A stretch of DNA of 22,973 nt from CAYYWV01 sp964475385. Its GTDB lineage: Bacteria > Pseudomonadota > Alphaproteobacteria > JAAXGF01. The DNA lies in NCBI GenBank assembly GCA_964475385.1, contig CAYYWV010000040.1, positions 1 through 22,973 of the forward strand, written 5' to 3'. Below, piece by piece: positions 1-11,289 of this stretch. How positions within the stretch are numbered: the stretch's first letter is position 1; each line of letters begins with the position of its first letter. Under the pieces are notes generated by a model, which saw only the letters and a program-made list of their open reading frames with translations, was not told the DNA's origin and did not search any database. The translations under genes and the position numbers were made by a program.

Positions 1-90
1 CGCGGCGATCAGGATGTCGCGAACGAAGCCGAGCACCCGGCTCGCCAGCGTGTATGCGCCGACCGTCGCGGCGGAGCGAAGAAGCGCCAT
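1..90 (-). CDS. murJ: MurJ lipid II flippase, N-terminal fragment
   Basis: Only the first 30 codons are inside the window; the gene continues beyond base 1. The reading starts MALLRSAATVGAYTLASRVL and continues GFVRDILIAA, the typical start of MurJ/MviN, the polytopic inner-membrane protein that flips lipid II for peptidoglycan synthesis. The stretch includes the conserved S-R-V-x-G-x-x-R-D segment of the first helix. It lies 67 bp downstream of glnD on the same strand, an order common in Alphaproteobacteria, so co-transcription with mutS and glnD is likely. No Shine-Dalgarno sequence is obvious before the ATG. Identification rests on the N-terminus and context only, but both agree. Confidence 0.85.
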   Translation of the reverse strand, partial: MALLRSAATVGAYTLASRVLGFVRDILIAA

Positions 91-143
91 GGCCGCAAGA
101 TGTAAAGGAAATCGGGCGGGCGGGAAAGAACCGAGGCGTCGAC

Positions 144-157
144 GCGCGCCGGCGCGC
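144..157. repeat. GC palindrome between glnD and murJ
   Basis: GCGCGCCGGCGCGC is a perfect 14-base palindrome directly after the glnD stop codon (TAG, 160-158 on the minus strand). In RNA it could form a short stem with a CCGG loop. The minus-strand sequence after it is pyrimidine rich but has no U run, so it is not a convincing terminator. A role in RNA stability or attenuation is only a guess, and palindromes of this kind arise easily in DNA this GC rich. Confidence 0.3.
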
Positions 158-2932
158 CTAACGCGCGGCCGCCTCGGCGGCGGCGGGCTCGGCGAGGACG
201 GCGAGCAGGCGCTCGCGGATGCGTTTGAGCTTGCCTTCGTGCTCGACCTTCAGCCCGAACACGTCCTTGACGTAGAACACGTCGACCGCGCGCTCGCCGA
301 AGGTCGCGACATGGGCGGTGACGATCGAGAGGCCGAGATCGGCGAGCGCCCGGGTCACGTCGTGCAAAAGCCCGGGCCGGTCGCGGCCGTTGATCTCGAT
401 CACCGTGTGATGGGTCGCGGCGCGGTTGTCGATCAGAACCCGGGGCTCGACCGTGAACACCTTGGCCGCCCGGCTCGACAGGCTGCGCCGCCCGGCGAGC
501 GCCTTGCCCGGGTCCATGAGACCGGAAAGCGCCTTTTCGATCAGCGCCGCGAGCCGGGCGAGCCGGTCGGACCGGGCGAAGGCTCCGCCCGCCGCGTCCT
601 GGACCCAGAAGATGTCGAGCGCCATCCCGTCGGCGGTGGTGAAGATGCGCGCGTTCACGATCGTCGCCCCGGCGAGCGCCATCGCGCCCGCGACCTTGGC
701 GAACAGCCCCGGCTGGTCGGGGGTGAACAGGGTGACCTCGGTGACCGCGTGGCGGCGGTTGACCCGGGTGTCGAGCGCGATCGCCTCGCCGCGGCGCTCG
801 GCCTCGCGCATCAGCGCGGCGTGGCGGGCGTGGGTCTCGGCGTCGAAGCTCAGCCAGTAGGGCGGGTAGAGGCGGGCGATGTGGCGCTCGATCGCGTCCT
901 CGTCCCAGTCCGCGAGCCGGGCGCGCAGCGCCTCCTTGGCGGCGGCGACGCGGCGATGCTTGGCCTCGGCGGCGTGCCCGCCCGAGAGCACCTCGGCGGC
1001 GAGCGCATAGAGCTGGCGCAGAAGCGCGCCTTTCCAGCCGTTCCACACGCCCGGGCCGACGGCGCGGATGTCGGCGGCGGTGAGCACGAGCAAAAGCCGG
1101 AGCCGTTCGAGCGACTGCACGCGCGCGACGAAGTCGCCCACGGTCTTGATGTCGTTGAGGTCGCGCTTGAAGGCGGTGTTGCTGAACAGAAGGTGGTTGC
1201 GCACCAACCAGGCCACGGTCTCGGTCTCCTCGGCGGCGAAGCCGAAGCGCGGCGCCAGCCGGCGCGCGACCTCGGCGCCGAGGACCGAGTGGTCGCCGCC
1301 GCGCCCCTTGGCGATGTCGTGGAGGAAGGCGGCGAGGTAGAGCGCGCGTCGCGACAGGATCGCGCGGACCAGCTCGGTGGCGAGCGGAAAGACGTCGGCG
1401 AGCGCGCCCTTCTCGATCTGCGCGAGCACGCCGATCGCCCGGATGCTGTGCTCGTCCACCGTATAGATGTGGTACATGTCGTGCTGCATCTGGGCGACCA
1501 CGCGGCCGAAATCGGGGATGAAGCGGCCGAGCACGCCGGCCTCGTTCATCCGCCTGAGCGCGGTCTCGGGATCGTTGCGCGAGGTCAGGATCTCCATGAA
1601 CAGGCGGTTGGCCTCGGGGTCCGCGCGCAGCCGGCGGTCGATCCGCTTGAGGTTCTGGGTGAGAAGCCGCAACGTCCAGGGATGGATGTCGAGCCCGCGC
1701 GCGTCGGCGACATGGAACAGGCGGATCATGGCCGCGGGCTCGCGCGCGAACATCTCCGCGTCGGCCACCCCGAGCCGGCCGCCGATAAGGGTGAAGCCTT
1801 CGAGGGCGGGCTTGCGGAAGCCGAGCCGGGCGAGGCGGCGCGGGGGCGCGGGGCGCTGCTCGGCCTCGATCGCGGCGCAGAAGATGCGGGTGAGGTCGCC
1901 CACGTCCTTGGCGATGAGGAAATAGCGCTTCATGAAGCGCTCGACCCCGCTTGCGCCGGCGCGCGAACCGAAGCGCATGCGCCGGCCGATCTCGGGCTGA
2001 ACGTCGAAGGTCAGCCGCTCCTCGGCGCGGCCGGCGAGGTAGTGAAGGTGGCAGCGCACGGTCCACAGGAAGGTCTGCGCCTTGGCGAAGCGCGCGTATT
2101 CGTCGGCGGACAAGACCCCGCGGTCGACCAGGGCCGCCACCTCGTCGACCCGGTAGACGAATTTGGCGATCCAGAACAAGGTGTGCAGATCGCGCAATCC
2201 CCCCTTGCCGTCCTTGACGTTGGGCTCGAGCACATAGCGCGAATCGCCCATCTTCTGGTGGCGCTTCTCGCGCTCGGCGAGCTTGGCGCGGACGAAGGCG
2301 GGGCCGTTGCCGGCGACCAGCTCGGCGGCGAAGCGGCGGCGGAGCGTCTCGAACAGCGCGCCGTCGCCGGCGACGAAGCGGGCCTCTAGAAGCGCGGTTC
2401 GGATGGTGTCGTCGCGCTTCGCCCGGCGCAGGCACTCATCCAGCGCTCGGGTCGCGTGCCCGGGCTTGAGGCCCAAGTCCCACAGCATGTACAGGATGTA
2501 CTCGACCACCTGCTCGACCCAGGGGGTGGGCTTGGCGGGGGTCAGAAACAGAACGTCGATGTCCGAGTAGGGCGCGAGCTCGCCGCGGCCATAACCGCCG
2601 GTCGCGACCACCGCGAGCCGCTCGCCCGTGGTCCGGTTGGCGCGCGGGTAGACGCGGCCGACCGCAAGATCGAACAGGCTGCGCAGGATCTGGTCGATCA
2701 GATAGCTGTTGGCGGCGACCACGAAGGCCCCGGTCTCGCCGGCCTCGAACCGGCGGCGGACCTCGGCCCGGCCGGCGGCGAGCGCGTCCTTGAAGACGGC
2801 GAGGACCGCATCGCGCGGTGGGATCTTTCCTTCGGGCGAAAGCGCCTCCAACGCGCCGGCGAGCGCCCGCCGGTCGATGATCCGCCGCCGCTCGGCGAGC
2901 GTTGGCGCGGGACGATCCAAGGCCGCGGTCAT
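158..2932 (-). CDS. glnD: Bifunctional uridylyltransferase/uridylyl-removing enzyme GlnD
   Basis: GlnD senses glutamine and adds or removes UMP on PII proteins (GlnB/GlnK), setting glutamine synthetase activity and the nitrogen response. The 924-residue product has all family parts in order. The nucleotidyltransferase motif GGYGRGELAPYSDIDV is at about 112-127, with the metal-binding D-x-D pair. A GlnD-linker region follows. The HD phosphohydrolase domain has HDIAKGRGGDHS at about 538-549. Two C-terminal ACT domains (about 730-780 and 842-890) each carry the D-x-P-G-L glutamine-sensing motif (DQPGL, DRPGL). The length is usual for alphaproteobacterial GlnD. The ATG lies 5 bp after the mutS stop and has no good Shine-Dalgarno of its own, so translational coupling to mutS is likely. 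All catalytic motifs are intact. Confidence 0.97.
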   Translation of the reverse strand: MTAALDRPAPTLAERRRIIDRRALAGALEALSPEGKIPPRDAVLAVFKDALAAGRAEVRRRFEAGETGAFVVAANSYLIDQILRSLFDLAVGRVYPRANRTTGERLAVVATGGYGRGELAPYSDIDVLFLTPAKPTPWVEQVVEYILYMLWDLGLKPGHATRALDECLRRAKRDDTIRTALLEARFVAGDGALFETLRRRFAAELVAGNGPAFVRAKLAEREKRHQKMGDSRYVLEPNVKDGKGGLRDLHTLFWIAKFVYRVDEVAALVDRGVLSADEYARFAKAQTFLWTVRCHLHYLAGRAEERLTFDVQPEIGRRMRFGSRAGASGVERFMKRYFLIAKDVGDLTRIFCAAIEAEQRPAPPRRLARLGFRKPALEGFTLIGGRLGVADAEMFAREPAAMIRLFHVADARGLDIHPWTLRLLTQNLKRIDRRLRADPEANRLFMEILTSRNDPETALRRMNEAGVLGRFIPDFGRVVAQMQHDMYHIYTVDEHSIRAIGVLAQIEKGALADVFPLATELVRAILSRRALYLAAFLHDIAKGRGGDHSVLGAEVARRLAPRFGFAAEETETVAWLVRNHLLFSNTAFKRDLNDIKTVGDFVARVQSLERLRLLLVLTAADIRAVGPGVWNGWKGALLRQLYALAAEVLSGGHAAEAKHRRVAAAKEALRARLADWDEDAIERHIARLYPPYWLSFDAETHARHAALMREAERRGEAIALDTRVNRRHAVTEVTLFTPDQPGLFAKVAGAMALAGATIVNARIFTTADGMALDIFWVQDAAGGAFARSDRLARLAALIEKALSGLMDPGKALAGRRSLSSRAAKVFTVEPRVLIDNRAATHHTVIEINGRDRPGLLHDVTRALADLGLSIVTAHVATFGERAVDVFYVKDVFGLKVEHEGKLKRIRERLLAVLAEPAAAEAAAR

Positions 2933-2937
2933 GGCGC

Positions 2938-5595
2938 TTAGCTGTCCCCCTCGAGCAGCGATTTCAAGCGGTAGACGAGATCGAGCGCCTCGCGCGGCGT
3001 GAGCTCGTCAGGCAGCACCTCGGCGAGCGCCGCCTCCACCGGCGAAGGCCCGCGCGCGGGCGCAGGCCCCGCCGGGGCGGCCGCGAACAAGGGCAGGTCT
3101 TCGGCCAGCCGCGCAAGATCGCCCCCTTGCTCGCCGCGCTCGAGGGTTTCGAGCACCGCCTCGGCGCGGGCGAGCACCGCCTCGGGCAGGCCGGCGAGAC
3201 GGGCGACGTGAATCCCGTAAGAACGGTCGGCCGCGCCCGGGCCGACCTCGTAAAGGAACACGACCTCGCCTTTCCACTCCTTGACCCGCATCGCATGGCA
3301 AGAGAGCGCATCGAGCCGCCCGGCCAGCGCGGTGAGCTCGTGATAGTGGGTCGCGAACAACCCCCGGCAGCGGTTGACCTCGTGCAGGTGCTCGACCGTC
3401 GCCCAGGCGATCGACAGCCCGTCGAAGGTCGCGGTGCCGCGCCCGATCTCGTCGAGGATGACGAGCGCCCGCGGCCCCGCCTGGTTGAGAATCGCGGCGG
3501 TCTCGATCATCTCGACCATGAAGGTCGAGCGCCCGCGGGCGAGGTCGTCGGCCGCGCCGACCCGGCTGAACAGGCGGTCGACGACGCCGATATGGGCCTT
3601 GGCCGCGGGCACGAAAGCGCCGGCCTGGGCGAGCACGGCGATCAGCGCGTTCTGGCGCAAAAAGGTGCTCTTGCCCGCCATGTTGGGGCCGGTGACCAGC
3701 CACAGCCGGCGCTCGGGCCCGAGGTCGCAGTCGTTGGCGACGAAGCCCGCGGGGCCGTCCGAGGACAGCGCCTCGACCACCGGATGGCGGCCGCCTTCGA
3801 TATGGAAGGCGAGCGAATCGTCGACCACCGGCCGCACGTAGTCGCGTTCGACCGCGATCTCGGCGAGCGCCGCGGCGACGTCGAGCCCGGCGAGCGCGCG
3901 CGCGGCCTCGGCGATCGCGTCGGCGCGCGCGACCGCCGCGCCCACGAGCTCGTCGAACAGGGCGAGCTCGACCGCGAGCGCGCGTTCGGCGGCCTGCGTG
4001 ATGCGCGACTCGAGGTCGGCGAGCTCGGTCGTCGTGAAACGCACCGCGCTCGCCAGGGTCTGGCGGTGGATGAAAGGCGCGCCGAGCTTGTCGGCGTGGG
4101 TGGGCGTGACCTCGACGAAGTAGCCGAGCACGTTGTTGTGCCGGACCTTGAGCGAGGCGATTCCGGTCTCCTCCTGATAGCGCCGTTGGAGCGCCGCGAT
4201 CAGGCGGCGGCTTTCGTCGCGCAAAATCACGAGCTCGTCGAGCGCGGGCGCGTATCCGGGCGCGATGAAGCCGCCGTCGCGGGCGGCGAGCGGCGGATCG
4301 GGCTTGAGCGCGCGGCTTAGGCGGTCGACGAGCGCGCTGTGCTCGCCGAGCGCCTCTGTGAGCGCCGCGACCGTGGGCGGCGTCGGATCGCGCGTCGCGC
4401 CCAACAGCGCCCTGAGCCGCGCCGTCGCGCCCAGGGTGTCGCGCAGCGCCGCGAGATCGCGCGGCCCCGCCCGGCCGAGGGTGAGCCGGGAGAGCGCGCG
4501 CTCCATGTCGGCGCATCCCTTGAGGATCGCGCGCAGCTCCGCGCGCAGCCGGGAATCGCCCGCGAAGAAGGCGACCGCGTCGAGCCGTCCGTTGATCGCC
4601 GCGACATCGGTGAGCGGCGCCGAGAGTCGCCGCGCGAGAAGGCGCGCGCCGGGGCCGGTGACGGTGCGGTCGATCACGCCGAGAAGGCTGCCCGCGCGTT
4701 CGCCCGCGAACGTCGCCGTGAGCTCGAGGTTGCGCCGGGTCGCGCCGTCGATCGCCATCACGGCCGCGGCCTCTTGGCGGCGGGGCGGCTCGAGCCTGGG
4801 CAGGCGGCCCTTCTGGGTCAGCTCGACATAGGCGACGAGCGCGCCGCAGGCCGCGATCTCGGCCCGGGTGAAGCCGCCGAAGGCCTCTAGCGAGGCGACC
4901 TTGTAGAGCGCCTTGAGCCGCCGCGCGCCGGCGGTCGAATCGAAGCGCGCCGCGGGTTGCACGGTAAGCGCGGCCCTGTGCTCGTCGAGCGCCGCGGCCA
5001 CGGCCGGCTCGGCGACCAGCCCCTCGGGCGCCAGGACTTCGCCGGGTTGCAGCCGGGCGAGCTCGGCGGCGAGCCCGTCTCGGTCGACCCCGCGCACGGC
5101 GAAGGCCCCGGTCGAGATGTCGAGCCAGGCGAGCGCCATCGCGCCGCCGGCGCGCGCGATCGCCGCGAGGTAGTTGTGCCGGCGCGCGTCCAACAGCGAG
5201 TCCTCGGTGAGCGTGCCGGCGGTGACGATCCGCACCACCTCGCGCCGGACCAGCGCCTTGCCCCCGCGCTTGCGGGCTTCGGCCGGGTCTTCGACCTGCT
5301 CGCAGACCGCGACCCGAAAGCCCTTGCGGATCAGGCGTTCAAGATAGCCCTCGTGGGAATGGACCGGCACCCCGCACATCGGAATGTCGGCGCCGTCGTG
5401 ACGCCCGCGCTTGGTCAGCGTGATGTCGAGCGCTTCGGCCGCCGCCACCGCGTCGTCGAAGAACAGCTCGTAGAAATCGCCCATCCGGTAGAACAAGAGG
5501 CAGTCGGGATGCGCCGCCTTGATCTCCAGATACTGGGCCATCATCGGCGTCGCGCGGGCCTCGGCGACGCGTTCGCGCGCGCGGGGAGCGCTCAT
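2938..5595 (-). CDS. mutS: DNA mismatch repair protein MutS
   Basis: MutS recognises mismatches and small loops and recruits MutL. The 885-residue product begins with the mismatch-binding domain carrying the F-x-E motif (GDFYELFFDDA, F41 and E43), which stacks on the mispaired base. Connector, core lever and clamp regions follow. The C-terminal ABC-type ATPase has Walker A GPNMAGKST at about 636-644, Walker B LVILDEIG at about 711-718 and the ATHYHEL motif at about 748-754. A short Pro/Ala linker (about 838-852) precedes the helical tail used for oligomerisation in the family. It is first in a run mutS-glnD-murJ. The ATG at 5595 has no Shine-Dalgarno; an in-frame ATG pair at codons 18-19 is an alternative start but also lacks one. 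It is divergent from maeB, with a 239 bp gap. Confidence 0.97.
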   Translation of the reverse strand: MSAPRARERVAEARATPMMAQYLEIKAAHPDCLLFYRMGDFYELFFDDAVAAAEALDITLTKRGRHDGADIPMCGVPVHSHEGYLERLIRKGFRVAVCEQVEDPAEARKRGGKALVRREVVRIVTAGTLTEDSLLDARRHNYLAAIARAGGAMALAWLDISTGAFAVRGVDRDGLAAELARLQPGEVLAPEGLVAEPAVAAALDEHRAALTVQPAARFDSTAGARRLKALYKVASLEAFGGFTRAEIAACGALVAYVELTQKGRLPRLEPPRRQEAAAVMAIDGATRRNLELTATFAGERAGSLLGVIDRTVTGPGARLLARRLSAPLTDVAAINGRLDAVAFFAGDSRLRAELRAILKGCADMERALSRLTLGRAGPRDLAALRDTLGATARLRALLGATRDPTPPTVAALTEALGEHSALVDRLSRALKPDPPLAARDGGFIAPGYAPALDELVILRDESRRLIAALQRRYQEETGIASLKVRHNNVLGYFVEVTPTHADKLGAPFIHRQTLASAVRFTTTELADLESRITQAAERALAVELALFDELVGAAVARADAIAEAARALAGLDVAAALAEIAVERDYVRPVVDDSLAFHIEGGRHPVVEALSSDGPAGFVANDCDLGPERRLWLVTGPNMAGKSTFLRQNALIAVLAQAGAFVPAAKAHIGVVDRLFSRVGAADDLARGRSTFMVEMIETAAILNQAGPRALVILDEIGRGTATFDGLSIAWATVEHLHEVNRCRGLFATHYHELTALAGRLDALSCHAMRVKEWKGEVVFLYEVGPGAADRSYGIHVARLAGLPEAVLARAEAVLETLERGEQGGDLARLAEDLPLFAAAPAGPAPARGPSPVEAALAEVLPDELTPREALDLVYRLKSLLEGDS

Positions 5596-5633
5596 GGCGG
5601 CGAACGGCGGGGCGGCTCGAGACGATGGGGCAC
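5592..5633 (-). other. Possible 13-codon leader ORF overlapping the mutS start
   Basis: A minus-strand GTG at 5633-5631 opens a 13-codon frame (M P H R L E P P R R S P P) whose TGA overlaps the mutS ATG as ATGA. An AAGGAG sequence (5649-5644) lies 10 bases upstream of the GTG, the only good ribosome-binding-like sequence before mutS. This could be a translationally coupled leader peptide for a gene without its own ribosome binding site, or a chance frame. No homology can be claimed. Confidence 0.2.
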
Positions 5634-5751
5634 GGCCGTCTCTCTCCTTAAACTCGGGCGAATCCGGACCGCGAAGCTAGCACATCGTCTGCGCGCGCGC
5701 AGCCCGCCGCCGCCGGCCGGAAGCGGAACGGGGGCGCGGCGACGGTTCGCT

Positions 5752-5781
5752 TTGACGCGAGCGGAAACGCTCCATTACAGT
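5752..5781 (+). promoter_or_regulatory. Candidate sigma-70 promoter of maeB
   Basis: TTGACG (5752-5757, 5 of 6 matches to the -35 consensus) and TACAGT (5776-5781, 4 of 6 to the -10) are 18 bases apart. They sit in a locally AT-richer part of the mutS-maeB gap. A start near 5788 would give a leader of about 47 bases to the ATG at 5835. Judged by eye only. Confidence 0.45.
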
Positions 5782-5834
5782 AGGTTTCGAGAGCTTGCGT
5801 GCCATCACAACAAAAATCGCCGTGCGGGGGAGCC

Positions 5835-8189
<2,355 letters not shown>

Positions 8190-8240
8190 TCGCGGCTCCG
8201 CGCTCTCGGGCCTCTCCGGGCCGCCCCGAAAGGCGCTGCG

Positions 8241-8256
8241 TTAACAAACGGTTAAC
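8241..8256 (+). promoter_or_regulatory. CtrA-type binding box TTAA-N7-TTAAC
   Basis: TTAACAAACGGTTAAC matches the full TTAA-N7-TTAAC consensus of the alphaproteobacterial cell-cycle regulator CtrA. It lies 70 bases upstream of the proposed start of the next gene and 51 bases after the maeB stop. TTAA is very rare in this GC-rich sequence and this is the only such pair noticed. A GCTAAGAC sequence (8266-8273) resembles the -10 of Caulobacter housekeeping promoters, but its spacing from the second half-site is shorter than in that consensus. Whether CtrA activates or represses here cannot be told. Confidence 0.6.
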
Positions 8257-8279
8257 GATACCGGTGCTAAGACCGTACG

Positions 8280-8300
8280 ACACGGGTATGACAGCCGTGT
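8280..8300. repeat. Perfect inverted repeat ACACGG-N9-CCGTGT
   Basis: Two perfect 6-base half-sites, ACACGG (8280-8285) and CCGTGT (8295-8300), are separated by 9 bases. Their centres are 15 bases apart. The repeat lies between the CtrA-type box and the ribosome binding site of the next gene. It could be an operator for a dimeric regulator or a small RNA hairpin in the leader. It was found by eye and no regulator is known for it. Confidence 0.35.
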
Positions 8301-8326
8301 GACATGTGTATATAGTGGAGGCAGAA

Positions 8327-9184
8327 TTGCCAGCCACAAGATCTGGTCAGCCCATGCGGAAGCACCAGCCGCCCTGGTCGGTTCGCGGCGTCAGCCAGGA
8401 AGCCCGCGCCAAAGCCGCCAAGGCCGCCCAGCGGCGGCGGATGACCATCGGCGAATGGGTCGACACCACGTTGATCGCGGCGGCCAACGCCGAGCTCGGC
8501 AGCGGCGGCCCGCGACCGACGGAAGCGTTTTCCGGAGCGACCTCCGCCCCGGCGTCTCCCGCCGCGCCTTCGGGCGCGGGCGGCGCGCTCGCGGCCGCGC
8601 CCGCAGACGGCGCGCTCGCCGAGACTTTGACCATGCTGAGCGGCAAGATCGAGAAGGCGGAGGCCGCCGGCGAAGCGGTCGTCGCGATCGTCGAGCGGCT
8701 CGACGGGGTTGCGCGGGCCACCCGGGCGCTCGAAACGCTCGCGGCGCGGTTTTCCGATCTCGACCGCCGCGATCGGCGGCTGCTCGCGATCGCCGAGCGT
8801 CTGGTCGCCAACGAGCGCAAGAACGAGCAAAGGCTCGCCGTCCTTGCGAGCGCCATGAACGTGCTCGCCCAGAAGATCGACCGCCGCGCGGCCGAGCAGG
8901 CCTCGAAGGTGACCGCCGACGACCTCGCCCGCGCGCTCGATGCGCTCAAGCGTTCGATTGACGAGCTCGCCTCGCGGGTCGACGAGACCACGCCGGTCGC
9001 CGTGATCGAGCCCCCGCCCCGGCCTGCGCGCGAGAACGGCCGCGGCCCGACCGCCGACGAAGACCTCCCGGTGTTCGACTACGACGTGCTCAACGAGCAC
9101 GCGATCCGCAACACCCGGCGCGGCGGCGAGGACGACGCGCCCGCGCGGCGCGGCTTCGTCTCGCGCCTGTTCGGCGGCGGCTGA
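8327..9184 (+). CDS. PodJ-N-terminus-like coiled-coil protein, function unknown
   Basis: The function is unknown. The 285-residue product opens with PPWSVRGVSQEARAKAAKAA and then RRRMTIGEWVDTTL (to about residue 49). This resembles, from memory, the conserved N-terminal segment of Caulobacter PodJ and related proteins (S-V-K-G-x-x-P-x-A-R ... G-M-T-L-G-E-W-L-N). A Pro/Ala/Ser-rich linker follows (about 59-98), then a charged helical, coiled-coil-like middle (about 103-220). The acidic tail includes DLPVFDYDVLNEHAIRNTRR and ends RRGFVSRLFGGG. No signal peptide or membrane helix is seen, unlike full-length PodJ. TTG 8327 was chosen because a perfect GGAGG (8317-8321) lies 5 bases upstream; ATG 8354 and GTG 8306 are in-frame alternatives. 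The gene converges on ald with a 15 bp gap. A polarity or cell-cycle role is inference. Confidence 0.8.
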   Translation: MPATRSGQPMRKHQPPWSVRGVSQEARAKAAKAAQRRRMTIGEWVDTTLIAAANAELGSGGPRPTEAFSGATSAPASPAAPSGAGGALAAAPADGALAETLTMLSGKIEKAEAAGEAVVAIVERLDGVARATRALETLAARFSDLDRRDRRLLAIAERLVANERKNEQRLAVLASAMNVLAQKIDRRAAEQASKVTADDLARALDALKRSIDELASRVDETTPVAVIEPPPRPARENGRGPTADEDLPVFDYDVLNEHAIRNTRRGGEDDAPARRGFVSRLFGGG

Positions 9185-9199
9185 GCGCCGGCGGCGGGT

Positions 9200-10318
<1,119 letters not shown>

Positions 10319-10368
10319 CTTGTCCTCACGCGCTGTCCTCCACCCGACGACGACCGGCGGGCGCCCGG

Positions 10369-10397
10369 AAGATGATCCAGCGCTAGAGGGCGGTCAA
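10369..10397 (-). promoter_or_regulatory. Candidate promoter of ald
   Basis: On the minus strand TTGACC (10397-10392, 5 of 6 matches to the -35 consensus) is followed after 17 bases by CATCTT (10374-10369, 3 of 6 to the -10). A start near 10362 would leave a leader of about 44 bases. The -10 is weak, so this is tentative. Confidence 0.3.
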
Positions 10398-10444
10398 CCC
10401 GAATCGCCGTCTGGCCACAGGGGTTTTCGCGCGCTCAGCCAGAT

Positions 10445-10495
10445 GGGAAACGGCCGCGCGCGGAACGCCGCGAATGGGGCGCGGACTCGCGGCCG
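10445..10495 (-). terminator. Possible terminator of the kinase-reductase-dioxygenase operon
   Basis: Just after the dioxygenase stop codon, the minus strand has CGGCCGCG (10495-10488) and its exact complement CGCGGCCG (10458-10451), followed by TTTCCC. The loop is about 29 bases and itself GC rich. The U run is only three bases, so this is a weak candidate for an intrinsic terminator. Confidence 0.25.
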
Positions 10496-10503
10496 GCGGC
10501 GGC

Positions 10504-11289
10504 TCAGTCGAAGGCGAAGGCCGCCATCGAAAGGGTCGCGTAGAGGAAGCTCGCGTGAAGGCGGCGGCCGCGCGCGCCTTCGCCCGCCGCGCCGAGCGCC
10601 GTAAGCAGCGGAAGGTAGTGGTCGGGCGTCGGGTGATTGCGCCGCGCCGCGGGCGCGCAAGTCCACCAGTCTACGAGCGCGTCTGTCCGGCCGTTCTCGA
10701 CCGCGGCCGCGAGCCAGTCGTCGAACGCCCGCGCCCAGTCGCGGGGCGGGTCGTCGCGCGCGCCGCGCTCGGCGAGGTTGTGGGTCGCGTTCCCGCTCGC
10801 CAGCACGAGAACCCCCTCCGCGGGCAGCCCGGCGAGCGCGCGGCCGAGCGCGAGGTGCCAGCCGGCGTCGCCGCCGCGGCGGATCGAAAGCTGGACCACC
10901 GGAACGTCGGCGTCCGGGTACATCAGCATCAAAGGCGCCCAGGCCCCGTGGTCGAGCCCGCGGGCGGGGTCGAGCGCGGCGACGATCCCCGCTTTCGCTA
11001 GCCGCGCGGCGACGCGCTCGGCGAGCTCGGGCGAGCCCGGCGCCGGGTAACGGAGCCGGTAGAGCCGCTCGGGAAAGCCGTAGAAGTCGTGGATGGTCTC
11101 GGGCCGGGCCGCGCTCGAAAGCCGGACCTCGTCGGTCTCCCAGTGGGCCGAGACGCAGAGGATCGCCTGCGGCCGTCCGATCGCGCGGCCGAGCCCGGCG
11201 AGGAAGGCGCGGCAGGGAACCTCGTCCTCGATCAGGCTCGGCGGCCCGTGGGAGACGAACACCGGCGCGAAGGTTTTAGAGTCTTTCAT
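10504..11289 (-). CDS. ygiD: Class III extradiol ring-cleavage dioxygenase (LigB/4,5-DOPA dioxygenase-like)
   Basis: The 261-residue product belongs to the LigB-fold family that includes plant and bacterial 4,5-DOPA extradiol dioxygenases (E. coli YgiD). Members use a bound metal to open catechol rings; the substrate here is unknown. Family motifs with histidines are intact: VSHGPPSL (H14), SAHWET (H49), GLDHGAW (H114), GNATHN (H170) and NHPTPDHYLPL (H219, H224). The ATG at 11289 overlaps the TGA of the upstream flavin-reductase gene as ATGA, a 4-base overlap that implies translational coupling. An upstream in-frame extension would run into that gene and was rejected. It is the last gene of a three-gene operon. 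The symbol denotes family resemblance, not proven function. Confidence 0.85.
   Translation of the reverse strand: MKDSKTFAPVFVSHGPPSLIEDEVPCRAFLAGLGRAIGRPQAILCVSAHWETDEVRLSSAARPETIHDFYGFPERLYRLRYPAPGSPELAERVAARLAKAGIVAALDPARGLDHGAWAPLMLMYPDADVPVVQLSIRRGGDAGWHLALGRALAGLPAEGVLVLASGNATHNLAERGARDDPPRDWARAFDDWLAAAVENGRTDALVDWWTCAPAARRNHPTPDHYLPLLTALGAAGEGARGRRLHASFLYATLSMAAFAFD

Noticed and set aside
9..2435. Very long open frames on both strands within glnD (808 codons minus, 791 codons plus)
   Set aside because: They lie inside glnD in other frames or antisense, are low-complexity Arg/Ala/Pro or Gly/Glu/Leu strings without domains, and result from high-GC codon use that removes stop codons.
2902..4320. 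472-codon plus-strand frame antisense to mutS
   Set aside because: No recognisable domain; the sequence is a mirror of MutS codon bias and overlaps an unmistakable mutS.
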